From positions 1-64,000 of the forward strand of contig JAZNKS010000073.1 of NCBI GenBank assembly GCA_045578725.1: DNA of 64,000 bases, given 5' to 3'. The stretch is from Flemingiibacterium sp045578725. Its GTDB lineage: Bacteria; Bacillota; Clostridia; Oscillospirales; CAG-272. Each line of letters opens with the position of its first letter. Positions within the stretch are counted from its first letter, which is position 1. Under the pieces are notes generated by a model. It worked only from the letters and a program-made list of their open reading frames with translations, had not been told where the DNA came from and searched no databases. Shown piece by piece: positions 17,096-25,700 of this stretch. A program made the translations under genes and the position numbers.

Positions 17096-18265
17096 ATGTC
17101 AAATCTCAAAATGCTTTTTACCGGTGATGTCTGCTTCAAAATCCAGCGCGATGTCACCAAGGAATCGGCCAAAGGAATCCTTTCGGAGCTGATGCCCGAT
17201 TTTGATGCGGCCGATCTCCGCGTCATGAATCTGGAAACACCTCTCGCCGAGGACGACCTCGGTGCACCGATCCCCAAAAGCGGCCCCAACATCATTGGCC
17301 GTCCGCACAATCTGGGATTTCTGGCAGCAGCAGGATGCGACTGCGCATCCCTTGCCAACAATCACACCAAGGATTTCGGCGAGGAGCCGCTGATGAACAC
17401 CATCGCGCTTTTAGAGCAGGCCGGAATCGCCCACGCCGGTGCCGGCCGCAATATTGCCGAAGCCTATAAGGCCTGGCGGGCCGAGAAGAACGGCATCCGC
17501 GTTTCGGTGATCTGTGTCTGTGAGAACGAATTCGGCATCGCCGACGAGGAGCTTTCCGGCACCGCCGGCTTCCAGCTGGAGCGCCTGGCCGATAAAATCC
17601 GCGAGGAAAAGACGGTGTCCGACTTTGTGCTGGTCTTCTTCCACGGCGGCTGTGAACACAATCCTCTGCCCTCTCCGCTCTGCCGCGAGCGATACCGCAT
17701 GATCATCCGGCTTGGTGCCGATGCGCTGATCGGCGGTCATACCCACTGCATTCAGGGCATGGAAATCTACGAAGGCAAGCCGATCTTCTACAGCATGGGC
17801 AATTTCCTGTTTGTTCCCACCTGGGAAGCGGCCGACGGCTGGTATTACGGCTACATGGTTCAGCTGACGCTGGAAATCGGGAAGCCGATCGCCTATCAGC
17901 TGATCCCCTACCGCATGGAGAAGGACGGAAGCAAAATTAACCGTCTGGAGGGCGAGGAAAAGGCCCGTGTTCTGGCGCATATCGATACCGTTTCGGCTCC
18001 CATCGCCGACACAAAAGAGCTGACACGCCTTTACAAGGGCTGGTGCGCCATCTCCGGCATCAGCTATATCAAGAACCTGGTATCCGATAATGAGAATTAC
18101 AAGCCGGAGAACCTTCCCGCCGAAGGCATTGCTCCTCTGAAGAATCTCTTCAGCTGTGAAGCCCACAATGAGCTGATCCGCACCACGCTGAACATCGCCT
18201 TCACGGGTGAACTGAAGGATGCCTATATCTGGGCCGATGAAATCCGCGAGCTGCAGAAGGTATAA
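17096..18265 (+). CDS. CapA-family (poly-gamma-glutamate capsule type) metallophosphoesterase-like protein
   Basis: A 389-residue protein of the CapA/PgsA fold. The first metal motif is FTGDVCF near residue 10. Later come VMNLETPLAE, CASLANNHTKDFG, FFHGGCEH and GGHTHCIQGMEIY, then IFYSMGNFLF, which together are the calcineurin-like core of PGA_cap proteins. Unlike capsule PgsA proteins it has no signal anchor, so it is probably cytoplasmic, and its hydrolytic substrate is unknown. It has its own consensus promoter and a CGGAGG ribosome site. A beta-helix gene follows after 95 bases. A role on phosphorylated or amide-linked sugar derivatives is possible but not shown. Confidence 0.8.
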   Translation: MSNLKMLFTGDVCFKIQRDVTKESAKGILSELMPDFDAADLRVMNLETPLAEDDLGAPIPKSGPNIIGRPHNLGFLAAAGCDCASLANNHTKDFGEEPLMNTIALLEQAGIAHAGAGRNIAEAYKAWRAEKNGIRVSVICVCENEFGIADEELSGTAGFQLERLADKIREEKTVSDFVLVFFHGGCEHNPLPSPLCRERYRMIIRLGADALIGGHTHCIQGMEIYEGKPIFYSMGNFLFVPTWEAADGWYYGYMVQLTLEIGKPIAYQLIPYRMEKDGSKINRLEGEEKARVLAHIDTVSAPIADTKELTRLYKGWCAISGISYIKNLVSDNENYKPENLPAEGIAPLKNLFSCEAHNELIRTTLNIAFTGELKDAYIWADEIRELQKV

Positions 18266-18318
18266 GTCCGAAAGATAAATCTTCAGCCCCGGTTTTGCGG
18301 CTTACAGCCCAAAATTCC

Positions 18319-18347
18319 AGGAAAGGAAGCTTTCGCTGTGCGAAAGC
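18319..18347 (+). promoter_or_regulatory. Shine-Dalgarno followed by a hairpin before the beta-helix gene start
   Basis: AGGAAAGGAAG (18319-18329) is followed by an 8-base perfect stem, GCTTTCGC/GCGAAAGC (18329-18347), with a 3-base loop. An in-frame GTG lies at 18349 and an ATG at 18361. With the hairpin folded, the Shine-Dalgarno sequence would stand at about the normal distance from the ATG. Confidence 0.4.
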
Positions 18348-18360
18348 CGTGATCACAATT

Positions 18361-19779
18361 ATGGAAACAAACCGCAAGGAAATCATACGCCGCACACTCC
18401 TCACCATGCGGGAGCAGAATGAAGCCGCCTCCGCATCCCTCACCGACCGGTGCACGCTTGAGGATTACCGTGCCCTCACCTTTATCGATGAGCGCGGCCG
18501 GCTCCGCTGGGAGAAGGCTCTGCAGGCCGCCATCCGCGAGCATGAAATTACCGTTATTCCGCCCTGCGCCGAGCCGTATTATATCGGCGCACAGATCCGC
18601 ATTCCCTCCGACCGGCGGATTGAAGCCGCCGGTGCCTGCATCCGTCAGACCGAGGAATGCACCCTGCTGATGCTCGCAAACGAGCATACCCATGACGGCA
18701 CCCACGCGCCGATCGACACCTCCGACCGTGATCGGAACATCGCGATCATCGGCGGGCGTTGGGAGGAATCCCGCACCGCGCGCGCCGGCTACGGCCGGAC
18801 CGGCAAATATGACGAGGAGCGCAGTTTCTACGGCGTGTCCACCCTCTTTTTCTTCAACAATCTGGACGGTCTGACCCTGCGGGAACTCACCTTTGCCCAT
18901 ACGGCCGGATTTGCCGTCCAGACCGGCGATCTCCGGAATGCCTGCTTTGAGCACATCCGCTTTGAATCCTGCTATGCCGACGGTTTACATATGAACGGCA
19001 ACAGCGAGAATCTTCTTGTGCGCGATGTCAAGGGCGAGGTCGGCGACGATCTGGTCGCGCTGAATATGTATGACTGGCAGAATTCCTCCGTCAATTTCGG
19101 TCCGACGAAAACGGTGCTCTGCGAGGATCTGGAACTGTCTGATTCCAGCCCATACAAGGCCATCCGGATCGAGCCGGGCACCTATTATTTCGATGACGGA
19201 AGCGCGGTGGACTGCTCGCTGACGGATGCCATCTTCAAAACCGTCCGCGGCATCCGCACCTTCAAGCTTTATTATCAGACTCCGCGCTATCCCATCGGCG
19301 GCACATCCGAGCGCGGAGCTGTCGGAAGCGCCGATCATCTCTATTTTGAGGACATCGAAATCGATCTGCGCGATCCGATCGACCACTTCGACGAATACAT
19401 GAATTCCGATCCGATCCGCGGCAGCTTCGCCGGCTTTGAGCTGGGTGCCAATATCGGTCATATGGAGCTTTCGGACATCCGCATCACGCTCTACAAGGAG
19501 TGTTTTCCCTATTCCTACCTGCTTTGCATCGGACCGAAATCCGTCCGCAATCAGACAGACGGCTATGAAATCTTCGATCCCGCTCTGTCCGGAATGCTCA
19601 GCTGTCTGGAACTCCATGCTATCACCGTCAACGGGCAGAGGGCCGAAAGTACCGACGGGCTCGTCCGAGAGATCGTATTCGACGATCTCTACGGCGACGG
19701 CTGCTCCACAGCCTCCGGCCGGATTGAAAAGCTCCTGCTCGACGGCATCGAGCAGAAACAATACATATCAGAAATATAA
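18361..19779 (+). CDS. Right-handed beta-helix glycosidase-like protein (GH28/pectin-lyase fold)
   Basis: A 472-residue protein with a helical N-terminus and a parallel beta-helix core. CYADGLHMNGNSENLLVRDV is followed by GEVGDDLVALNMYD, resembling the two Asp-containing catalytic turns of GH28 and related epimerase or lyase families. It lacks a signal peptide. It is distinct from the shorter beta-helix protein at 2822, although both share the turn pattern. The start is uncertain: ATG 18361 is chosen, but GTG 18349 is also in frame. The nearest Shine-Dalgarno lies beyond a hairpin. A sugar-binding lipoprotein gene follows after 14 bases, then GH2 and SGNH genes. Uronide-type substrates are likely; the exact reaction is not known. 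Confidence 0.68.
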   Translation: METNRKEIIRRTLLTMREQNEAASASLTDRCTLEDYRALTFIDERGRLRWEKALQAAIREHEITVIPPCAEPYYIGAQIRIPSDRRIEAAGACIRQTEECTLLMLANEHTHDGTHAPIDTSDRDRNIAIIGGRWEESRTARAGYGRTGKYDEERSFYGVSTLFFFNNLDGLTLRELTFAHTAGFAVQTGDLRNACFEHIRFESCYADGLHMNGNSENLLVRDVKGEVGDDLVALNMYDWQNSSVNFGPTKTVLCEDLELSDSSPYKAIRIEPGTYYFDDGSAVDCSLTDAIFKTVRGIRTFKLYYQTPRYPIGGTSERGAVGSADHLYFEDIEIDLRDPIDHFDEYMNSDPIRGSFAGFELGANIGHMELSDIRITLYKECFPYSYLLCIGPKSVRNQTDGYEIFDPALSGMLSCLELHAITVNGQRAESTDGLVREIVFDDLYGDGCSTASGRIEKLLLDGIEQKQYISEI

Positions 19780-19793
19780 AGAAGATTGACATC

Positions 19794-21251
19794 ATGAAAA
19801 CAAACCGAATTTTCACTCTGCTGCTTATCGCCGCGATGCTTGTAACGACCGCCGCCTGCGGCAGTCAGCCCCCGTCCGGTACGGATACCACCCCTGCCGC
19901 CGATTCCACCTCCGGCACCGAGCCGGACGAAGGGTATGTATTCCCCGAATATGACGGAAAAAGCGAAGATTTTACGATTCTGAACTGCTCCAACACCTGG
20001 GGCTTCTACACCAATCTCGATTTTGAAACCGCATCCGGCGAAACGCTGGATGATGCTATTGTTGATCGTAACCGCACGGTTGAGGAAAAATTCAACGTCG
20101 ATATCAAAATCGTCGAACAGCCGATGTATCAGACAGCAGCGGAGCACTACCAGACCTCCATCATCTCCGGCGATCATCAGTATGATGCGGCTTTCATCCC
20201 GACCATCAATATGGCTCCGTTCGTCACCGAGAGCTATCTGTACAATCTGGTCGATATTCCCGAGCTTCATCTGGATGAGCCCTATTACGATCAGAGTGTC
20301 AACACAGCGGCAAGAGTCGGTGCTGACGATATTCAGTATTTTGCCTGCAACTATACCAGCCTTTCCGGTATCGACGGCGTTCTCTGCCTTTTCTTCAATG
20401 AAAATATGCTGAACGATCTGAACAAAGAAGCGCCCTACCAGCTGGTGCGCGACGGCCAATGGACGCTGGACCGTTACGGCGAGTATCTGAAAGCCGGCAC
20501 CAATCTCAACGGCGACGATTCCTTTGCCTGGGATGAAAACGGTGCGGCCGTCTACGGCATGGCCTCCTGGAAGGATGGCTTCGGTGCTTTCATTGCCGGT
20601 GCCGGTGTAAATTTTGTTACGCTGGATGAGGAGCAGTATCCCGTCTTCAATGTAAACGAGCGCCTGTACGATGTCCTGAACAAGGTGGATACCGTTCTGT
20701 CGGATGACGGTGTTTTCATCTCGCAGAACGATTCCGGCAACGGCCATTATGAAATGATGTTCAAGAACGGCCGCTCTCTCTTTATGCTGGCCGAGCTGAA
20801 GGCTTCCTCCAAATACCGCGACATGAATGACACCTTCGGCATCGTTCCCCTGCCGAAATACGATGAAAAGCAGGAGAATTACTCCAGCTACCGCTCCCGC
20901 TATGAGCTTCTTATGAGTGTTCCCACCACCAATCCGGATCCGGAACGCGCCGGCATCGTTCTGGATGCGCTGGCTTACCTGAGCTATGAGAATGTTCTGC
21001 CGATCTACTATGATTACCGCCTGTCGGCCAAGCAGCTCCGCAGCGACGATTCGGTCGAAATGCTGGATATCATCCGCTCTACGATGAACTTTGATACCGG
21101 CTTTCCCTTTGGCTGGACCTTTGATTTGTACACCACCCTCAGCGTGGCCATCTCCCAGAAGGCAGGCGGCTATGCCTCGGCGGTTGCCCAGAAGCAGTCC
21201 GCCATCGAAACGCAGATCAAGGACACCATGGATCTCATCAACGATAAATAA
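19794..21251 (+). CDS. Sugar ABC transporter substrate-binding lipoprotein
   Basis: A 485-residue lipoprotein. The signal peptide ends in TAAC (Cys22) and is followed by a Ser/Thr/Pro-rich linker to about residue 45. The body is a family 1-type solute-binding protein, with SGETLDDAIVDRNRTVEEKF, LVRDGQWTLDRYGEYLKAG and VPLPKYDEKQENY. These are the same landmarks as in the paralogues at 1 and 57952. It should bind an oligosaccharide at the outer face of the membrane for an ABC importer. No permease or ATPase gene is next to it. It is followed by GH2 and SGNH genes in a tight run (20 and 14 bases), so its ligand is probably their precursor. Confidence 0.85.
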   Translation: MKTNRIFTLLLIAAMLVTTAACGSQPPSGTDTTPAADSTSGTEPDEGYVFPEYDGKSEDFTILNCSNTWGFYTNLDFETASGETLDDAIVDRNRTVEEKFNVDIKIVEQPMYQTAAEHYQTSIISGDHQYDAAFIPTINMAPFVTESYLYNLVDIPELHLDEPYYDQSVNTAARVGADDIQYFACNYTSLSGIDGVLCLFFNENMLNDLNKEAPYQLVRDGQWTLDRYGEYLKAGTNLNGDDSFAWDENGAAVYGMASWKDGFGAFIAGAGVNFVTLDEEQYPVFNVNERLYDVLNKVDTVLSDDGVFISQNDSGNGHYEMMFKNGRSLFMLAELKASSKYRDMNDTFGIVPLPKYDEKQENYSSYRSRYELLMSVPTTNPDPERAGIVLDALAYLSYENVLPIYYDYRLSAKQLRSDDSVEMLDIIRSTMNFDTGFPFGWTFDLYTTLSVAISQKAGGYASAVAQKQSAIETQIKDTMDLINDK

Positions 21252-21271
21252 TCCCATCAAGGAGAACCAAT

Positions 21272-23602
21272 ATGAAAAAAATCTGCATCTCAAAAGACTG
21301 GATGCTGGATGCCCCCGGCTTTCACGGGAAGGTTGATCTTCCCAATGACTACTCCATCACCCTTCCCCGCACGCCGGATGCCGCAGGAGGCGCGAGCAAC
21401 GGATTTTTTCCGAGCGGAATCGGCACCTATACCAAGCATCTGAAGCTTGATGAAACGCCCAGACACTATATCCTCGATATCGACGGCGCATATATGTGCA
21501 CCACCGTAACCTTCAATGAATACCGCATGGTCATGCATCCGCACGGCTACACACCTCTGCTGGTTGACCTGACTGATCGCGTCCATCCCGGCAAAACCAA
21601 CCGGCTGGTCATCTCGACCAACGCTCTTCAGCCCTCGACCCGCTGGTACGCAGGCGCCGGCATCTACCGCGATGTTTATCTGTGGGAGGGCGGCGATGTC
21701 CGTCTGGAGCCATGGGATCTCTTTATCACCACGCCGAGCCTTGACTCCGTTCACCTCGCCTGCGAAATCCGTGCCGACCGCGAGGCAAATGTGCGCATCC
21801 GCGCCGAAATTTTCTTCGCTGACCGCCCGGTAACCTCGGAGGAAACGGAGATTGCCGTCAAAGCCGGCAAAAAAACGCCTGCCGAGCTTGCCTTCTCCAT
21901 TCCGGATGCCAAGCTCTGGGATACGGAAAATCCCAATCTGTACACCATGCGTGTCACTCTGCTGGAGGACGATCGCGTACTCGATACCGATGAACGCCGC
22001 TTTGGCATCCGTACGGTCACAGCCGATGCAAAGAACGGTCTGCTTCTCAATGGCAAGCCGATCAAGCTGCGCGGCGGCTGTATCCATCACGATCACGGCG
22101 TGCTTGGCGCGGCCGATTATCCGGCTGCCTGCCGACGCAAGCTGACCCGTCTGAAGGAAGTCGGCTTCAATGCCCTCCGGATCGCGCACAATCCGCCGTC
22201 CGTTCAGCTGTTGGAAATGTGCGATGAAATGGGAATTATCGTCATGGATGAGGCCTTCGACTGCTGGCAGAGAGAAAAGGGCGGCTCGCTGAATTATCAT
22301 GTCTGGTTCACCGATTGGTGGGCGCGGGATATTTCCTATATGGTCCTCCGCGACCGGAACCATCCCTGTGTCATCGCCTATTCCACCGGCAATGAAATCC
22401 CCGAAAGCGACGGTGCCTCCGACGGTGATGAATGGTCTTCCCGTCTGGCCGCCGAAATCCGGAAATACGATTCCACCCGTCTTGTCACCTCGGCGACCTG
22501 GCAGATGCCGGCCACCTGCGATCCCGGTGCTCCTGAAGATTACAAAAAGGATTTCGCCGAGCGTCTTGAAAACGGCGATGATCACAGCTGGGCCAGCCGC
22601 ACCGCCGGCTACTTCAAGCCCTACGATATCTGCGGCTACAACTATATGTACGGCCGGTATGCCGAAGATCACAAGCGCTTCCCCGAGCGTGTGATCTGGG
22701 GCTCCGAAACCCATGTCATCCATTTCTATGATTCCTGGAAGACGGTCATGGAAAACAGCTATGTCATCGGCGACTTCACATGGACCGCCTATGATAATCT
22801 CGGCGAGGCCGGAACCGGGCGCTCCTGCTGGGCACGCGACGGCCATATTCCGGGAATCTCGCTGGCCGCTTATCCGTGGCGCTCCTGCTATCAGGGCGAT
22901 CTGGATCTGTGCGGATACCGCCGTCCGCAGTCCTATTTCCGGGAGGCTATCTGGAATCCGGATGCCGAGCCCAAGATTTTCACCACCCATCCCGAGCATT
23001 ACGGCGAAGGCTTTTCCGGCACCGGCTGGCATTGGTACGATGTGCTCGACACCTGGAATTTTGACGATGCCTATATCGGCAAACCGGTCCGCTGTGAGCT
23101 TTACACCACCGCCGACGAGGTTGCATGGTACAAAAACGGAACGCTTCTCGGAAAGAGCCGCCCCGAAAAGGCGATTGCTTCCTTTGATATTCTCTATGAG
23201 CGGGGCGAAATTGCCGCCGAGGTTTACAAAAACGGCGAGATGCTTCACCGGGTAACGCTCGGCACGGTCGGCGAGCCGGCCGCCATCCGGGTCAGCGCCG
23301 AAAGCCGTGTGCTGACGGCCGACAACCGCGATCTCTGCTACTTTGACATCACCGTCACCGATGATGACGGATGCCGCATTCCCGATGCCAAAAATGCGCT
23401 GACCTGTCTGGTTGACGGCGGTGAGCTGCTCGGCATCTTCAGCGGTGATCCCTGCAATGAGGATGCATACGGCTCCAATCAGTGTCATGCCTTTGAAGGC
23501 CGCGCCGTTGCCATCGTGCGCACCGACCGTCCGGGCAAGGTTACGGTAACCGTCGGCTCCTGCAGACTGCGCTCCGGAAGCGATTCGGTCAGCGCTCAAT
23601 GA
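21272..23602 (+). CDS. Glycoside hydrolase family 2 (beta-galactosidase/glucuronidase type)
   Basis: A 776-residue GH2 enzyme. It has an N-terminal jelly-roll domain (STRWYAGAGIYRDVYLW), an immunoglobulin-like domain to about residue 250, then the TIM barrel (LRGGCIHHDHGVLGAADYP, LRIAHNPPS, VMDEAFDCW). The acid/base Glu is E375 in STGNEIPES, and the probable nucleophile is E479 in VIWGSETHV. C-terminal beta-sandwich domains complete it. The GCIHHDHG form is common in uncharacterised gut GH2 enzymes and does not settle beta-galactoside versus beta-glucuronide. There is no signal peptide, so it acts in the cytoplasm. An AAGGAG site precedes the ATG. It lies between a sugar-binding lipoprotein gene and an SGNH hydrolase gene. 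Confidence 0.88.
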   Translation: MKKICISKDWMLDAPGFHGKVDLPNDYSITLPRTPDAAGGASNGFFPSGIGTYTKHLKLDETPRHYILDIDGAYMCTTVTFNEYRMVMHPHGYTPLLVDLTDRVHPGKTNRLVISTNALQPSTRWYAGAGIYRDVYLWEGGDVRLEPWDLFITTPSLDSVHLACEIRADREANVRIRAEIFFADRPVTSEETEIAVKAGKKTPAELAFSIPDAKLWDTENPNLYTMRVTLLEDDRVLDTDERRFGIRTVTADAKNGLLLNGKPIKLRGGCIHHDHGVLGAADYPAACRRKLTRLKEVGFNALRIAHNPPSVQLLEMCDEMGIIVMDEAFDCWQREKGGSLNYHVWFTDWWARDISYMVLRDRNHPCVIAYSTGNEIPESDGASDGDEWSSRLAAEIRKYDSTRLVTSATWQMPATCDPGAPEDYKKDFAERLENGDDHSWASRTAGYFKPYDICGYNYMYGRYAEDHKRFPERVIWGSETHVIHFYDSWKTVMENSYVIGDFTWTAYDNLGEAGTGRSCWARDGHIPGISLAAYPWRSCYQGDLDLCGYRRPQSYFREAIWNPDAEPKIFTTHPEHYGEGFSGTGWHWYDVLDTWNFDDAYIGKPVRCELYTTADEVAWYKNGTLLGKSRPEKAIASFDILYERGEIAAEVYKNGEMLHRVTLGTVGEPAAIRVSAESRVLTADNRDLCYFDITVTDDDGCRIPDAKNALTCLVDGGELLGIFSGDPCNEDAYGSNQCHAFEGRAVAIVRTDRPGKVTVTVGSCRLRSGSDSVSAQ

Positions 23603-23616
23603 AAGGATAACAGACT

Positions 23617-24612
23617 ATGAAAAATTACAGCTATCGCGACAAACCCATCGAGGTCCACGGTCTGCCCTTCTATTCGCAGAACGGTATCCTTGAGCGTGTG
23701 CCCGCCGAAATCCGTGATCAGGTTCCCAGCCTGAATTTTCTCGGCCGGCGCTGTCCCGGCTCCAGACTTTGCTTTCGCACCGATTCGCCGAAATTCACGG
23801 TGAAGATGACACTTGAAACCCTCTCGCCGGATATCGGTATGTCGCTGTATGCCTGTCAGTCGGCGAATGTCATGATCGGAAACCGTCAGAGCGCCCGCTT
23901 TGCCGGTCTCGTCACCCCGCCGGATTACAGCACAAAAACAGCAGAGAAAACCTTCGCCAAATCCGACGAGATGGAGGATGTCACCATCTGGTTCCCGCGC
24001 AATGAAATCATCGCCGATTTTGAGATTTCAATCGAAGACAACGCCCGTCTGGAAGCACCGACACCGTACAGATATCCGCCGATGCTCTATTACGGCTCCT
24101 CCATCACCGAGGGCGGATGCTGCTGCCGCGTGACAAATGCCTACAACGCGCTGATTTGCCAGCATCTGGATGTGGATTACTACAATTTCGGTTTTTCCGG
24201 AAGCGCCAAGGGCGAGCTTGCCATGGCGGATCTGATCAACACCGTTCCGATGAGCATCTTCGTCTACGATTACGATCACAACGCGCCGAGCACGGAGCAT
24301 CTGAAGCAAACGCATGAGCCGTTCTTCCGGCGGATCCGCGAAAAGAACCCGGAGCTGCCGACCATCATCCTGACCAAGCCGGATTTTGATTACGCCTCCG
24401 TCAATGCCGAGCGCCGGGCAATCATCCGCGCGACCTACGAGAATGCCGTCGCCGCCGGCGATAACAATGTGTATTTCATTGACGGCGAAACCTATTTCGG
24501 TGATACCGACCGCCACGCCTGCACCGTCGATTGCTGTCACCCCAACGATCTGGGCTTCTACCGCATGGCTTCGGTCATTGAGCCGCTCGTCAAGCGGATT
24601 CTGGAAAAGTAA
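23617..24612 (+). CDS. Two-domain SGNH hydrolase (carbohydrate esterase candidate)
   Basis: A 331-residue protein. Residues 1-145 look like the beta-sandwich found before the catalytic part in some SGNH esterases. The catalytic domain starts at MLYYGSSITEGG (nucleophile Ser), with NFGFSGSAKGEL as block II. The final Asp/His block is present as VDCCHPNDLGF rather than the usual DGxHP. The block III Gly-x-Asn is not clear (VYDYDHNAPS may replace it). It is likely a cytoplasmic deacylase of sugars. An AAAGGA site precedes the ATG nine bases away. It is the last gene of the unit before a strong terminator. Confidence 0.78.
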   Translation: MKNYSYRDKPIEVHGLPFYSQNGILERVPAEIRDQVPSLNFLGRRCPGSRLCFRTDSPKFTVKMTLETLSPDIGMSLYACQSANVMIGNRQSARFAGLVTPPDYSTKTAEKTFAKSDEMEDVTIWFPRNEIIADFEISIEDNARLEAPTPYRYPPMLYYGSSITEGGCCCRVTNAYNALICQHLDVDYYNFGFSGSAKGELAMADLINTVPMSIFVYDYDHNAPSTEHLKQTHEPFFRRIREKNPELPTIILTKPDFDYASVNAERRAIIRATYENAVAAGDNNVYFIDGETYFGDTDRHACTVDCCHPNDLGFYRMASVIEPLVKRILEK

Positions 24613-24619
24613 AGAAAAA

Positions 24620-24648
24620 AATGCTTACTGCCTGCGGCAGTAAGCATT
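24620..24648. terminator. Bidirectional terminator
   Basis: AATGCTTACTGCC (24620-24632) pairs perfectly with 24636-24648 around a TGC loop, with A and T runs on the two sides. It ends both the carbohydrate unit (plus) and the long mutS2-side operon (minus). Confidence 0.93.
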
Positions 24649-24653
24649 TTTTC

Positions 24654-25679
24654 TTATTGGTTGCTTTCCGTGATGTTCTGAATATACCGGCATTTCGGGT
24701 AGTTGCTGCACCCATAAAACGAGCGTCCGGCATTTGCTCCGCGCGATGCAGTCCGCAGAATCATATCTCCGCCGCATTTGGGACACTTTACAGCCTCCGG
24801 TGCAGGCCCAGGTGCAGACGGCACATCCGGCATGGCGGCGGTGCTTTCCTCAGCTGCAGGCTCCTGCTTTATAACAGTCTTCTCTGCCTCCTGAGATGTC
24901 ATATCCCGCTCATCCGCCGGGCAGAGATTTTGCTTTTCACGGATGTTTTCAATATGCTGCTTTTTGACATCCGATCCCACCTGCGTAAGAGGATACAGCC
25001 GGTCATAGAGTGCCGCAATCCGCCCATCGTCCAGAACCGCCGGCATCTGTGTGCAAAGCGCCGATACAACCGCCTCAACATCGCCGCGCTGAATTACACG
25101 GATGTCCTTGCTTGTGATCTGCACATTCTTCAGCGTACACCGCTCCGAAAAGACAATTACCGACTTCATCGGAAGCGTTTCGCCAAGGAAGGCTTCCAGA
25201 TGACGGATATGCGATCGGTTCTGCATAACGGGATTGTAGAAGGATTCCTTATGGCTTTTATTCCGACCGGACGGCAAGGTCTGATACCAGCTGACGCGCT
25301 TCTCATCTCCGAAAATCCACCCGCTGTAATTCTTGCTTTCCAGAACCACAATTCCCTGCGGCGCTATCATCATCAGATCGATTTCCGAGGTTTCACCGTT
25401 CTCCTTGGGGATGTAGACATTCATCAGAAATCGGGCGCCCTGCTTTTCAAACCGGCGCAGGCACTTATATGTAAGATACTCGCCGTATCGCCCGATATCC
25501 TTTCGCACTGTCCAATACGGAAGACCGGTGATCCGATAGTAGGCCCCCGTTTTATAGCATTTGCTGTTCCAGATCAGATATACAACTGCGGCAGCTGCGG
25601 CCAGCGGCAGGAACGGAACGATAAATGCCCACAGCGATGTAAGTGTTGTTTTCAAAAAAGCCTTCAGCAATTCAAACAT
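24654..25679 (-). CDS. NERD-domain membrane protein with C-terminal topoisomerase-type zinc finger
   Basis: A 341-residue protein. There is a membrane segment near residues 14-37. The NERD (nuclease-related) domain starts at GRYGEYLTYKCL, with the acidic/lysine residues in SEIDLMMIAPQGIVVLESKN (E99, D101, E114, K116) that mark this endonuclease-like fold. A variable linker follows. The C-terminal CPKCGGDMILRTA ... FYGCSNYPKC is a type IA topoisomerase zinc ribbon, often used to bind nucleic acid. It is the last gene of the minus-strand run, 21 bases after a repeat-containing lipoprotein gene. Nuclease activity has rarely been shown for NERD proteins. Role unknown. Confidence 0.85.
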   Translation of the reverse strand: MFELLKAFLKTTLTSLWAFIVPFLPLAAAAAVVYLIWNSKCYKTGAYYRITGLPYWTVRKDIGRYGEYLTYKCLRRFEKQGARFLMNVYIPKENGETSEIDLMMIAPQGIVVLESKNYSGWIFGDEKRVSWYQTLPSGRNKSHKESFYNPVMQNRSHIRHLEAFLGETLPMKSVIVFSERCTLKNVQITSKDIRVIQRGDVEAVVSALCTQMPAVLDDGRIAALYDRLYPLTQVGSDVKKQHIENIREKQNLCPADERDMTSQEAEKTVIKQEPAAEESTAAMPDVPSAPGPAPEAVKCPKCGGDMILRTASRGANAGRSFYGCSNYPKCRYIQNITESNQ

Positions 25680-25700
25680 GTTCTGTTTTTCTCCTTTTTA

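Noticed and set aside
21290..23599. A 769-codon minus-strand frame opposite the GH2 gene, and a 755-codon plus-strand frame opposite the GH36 gene.
   Set aside because: Both are exact shadows of catalytic-motif-bearing glycosidases, without start signals.
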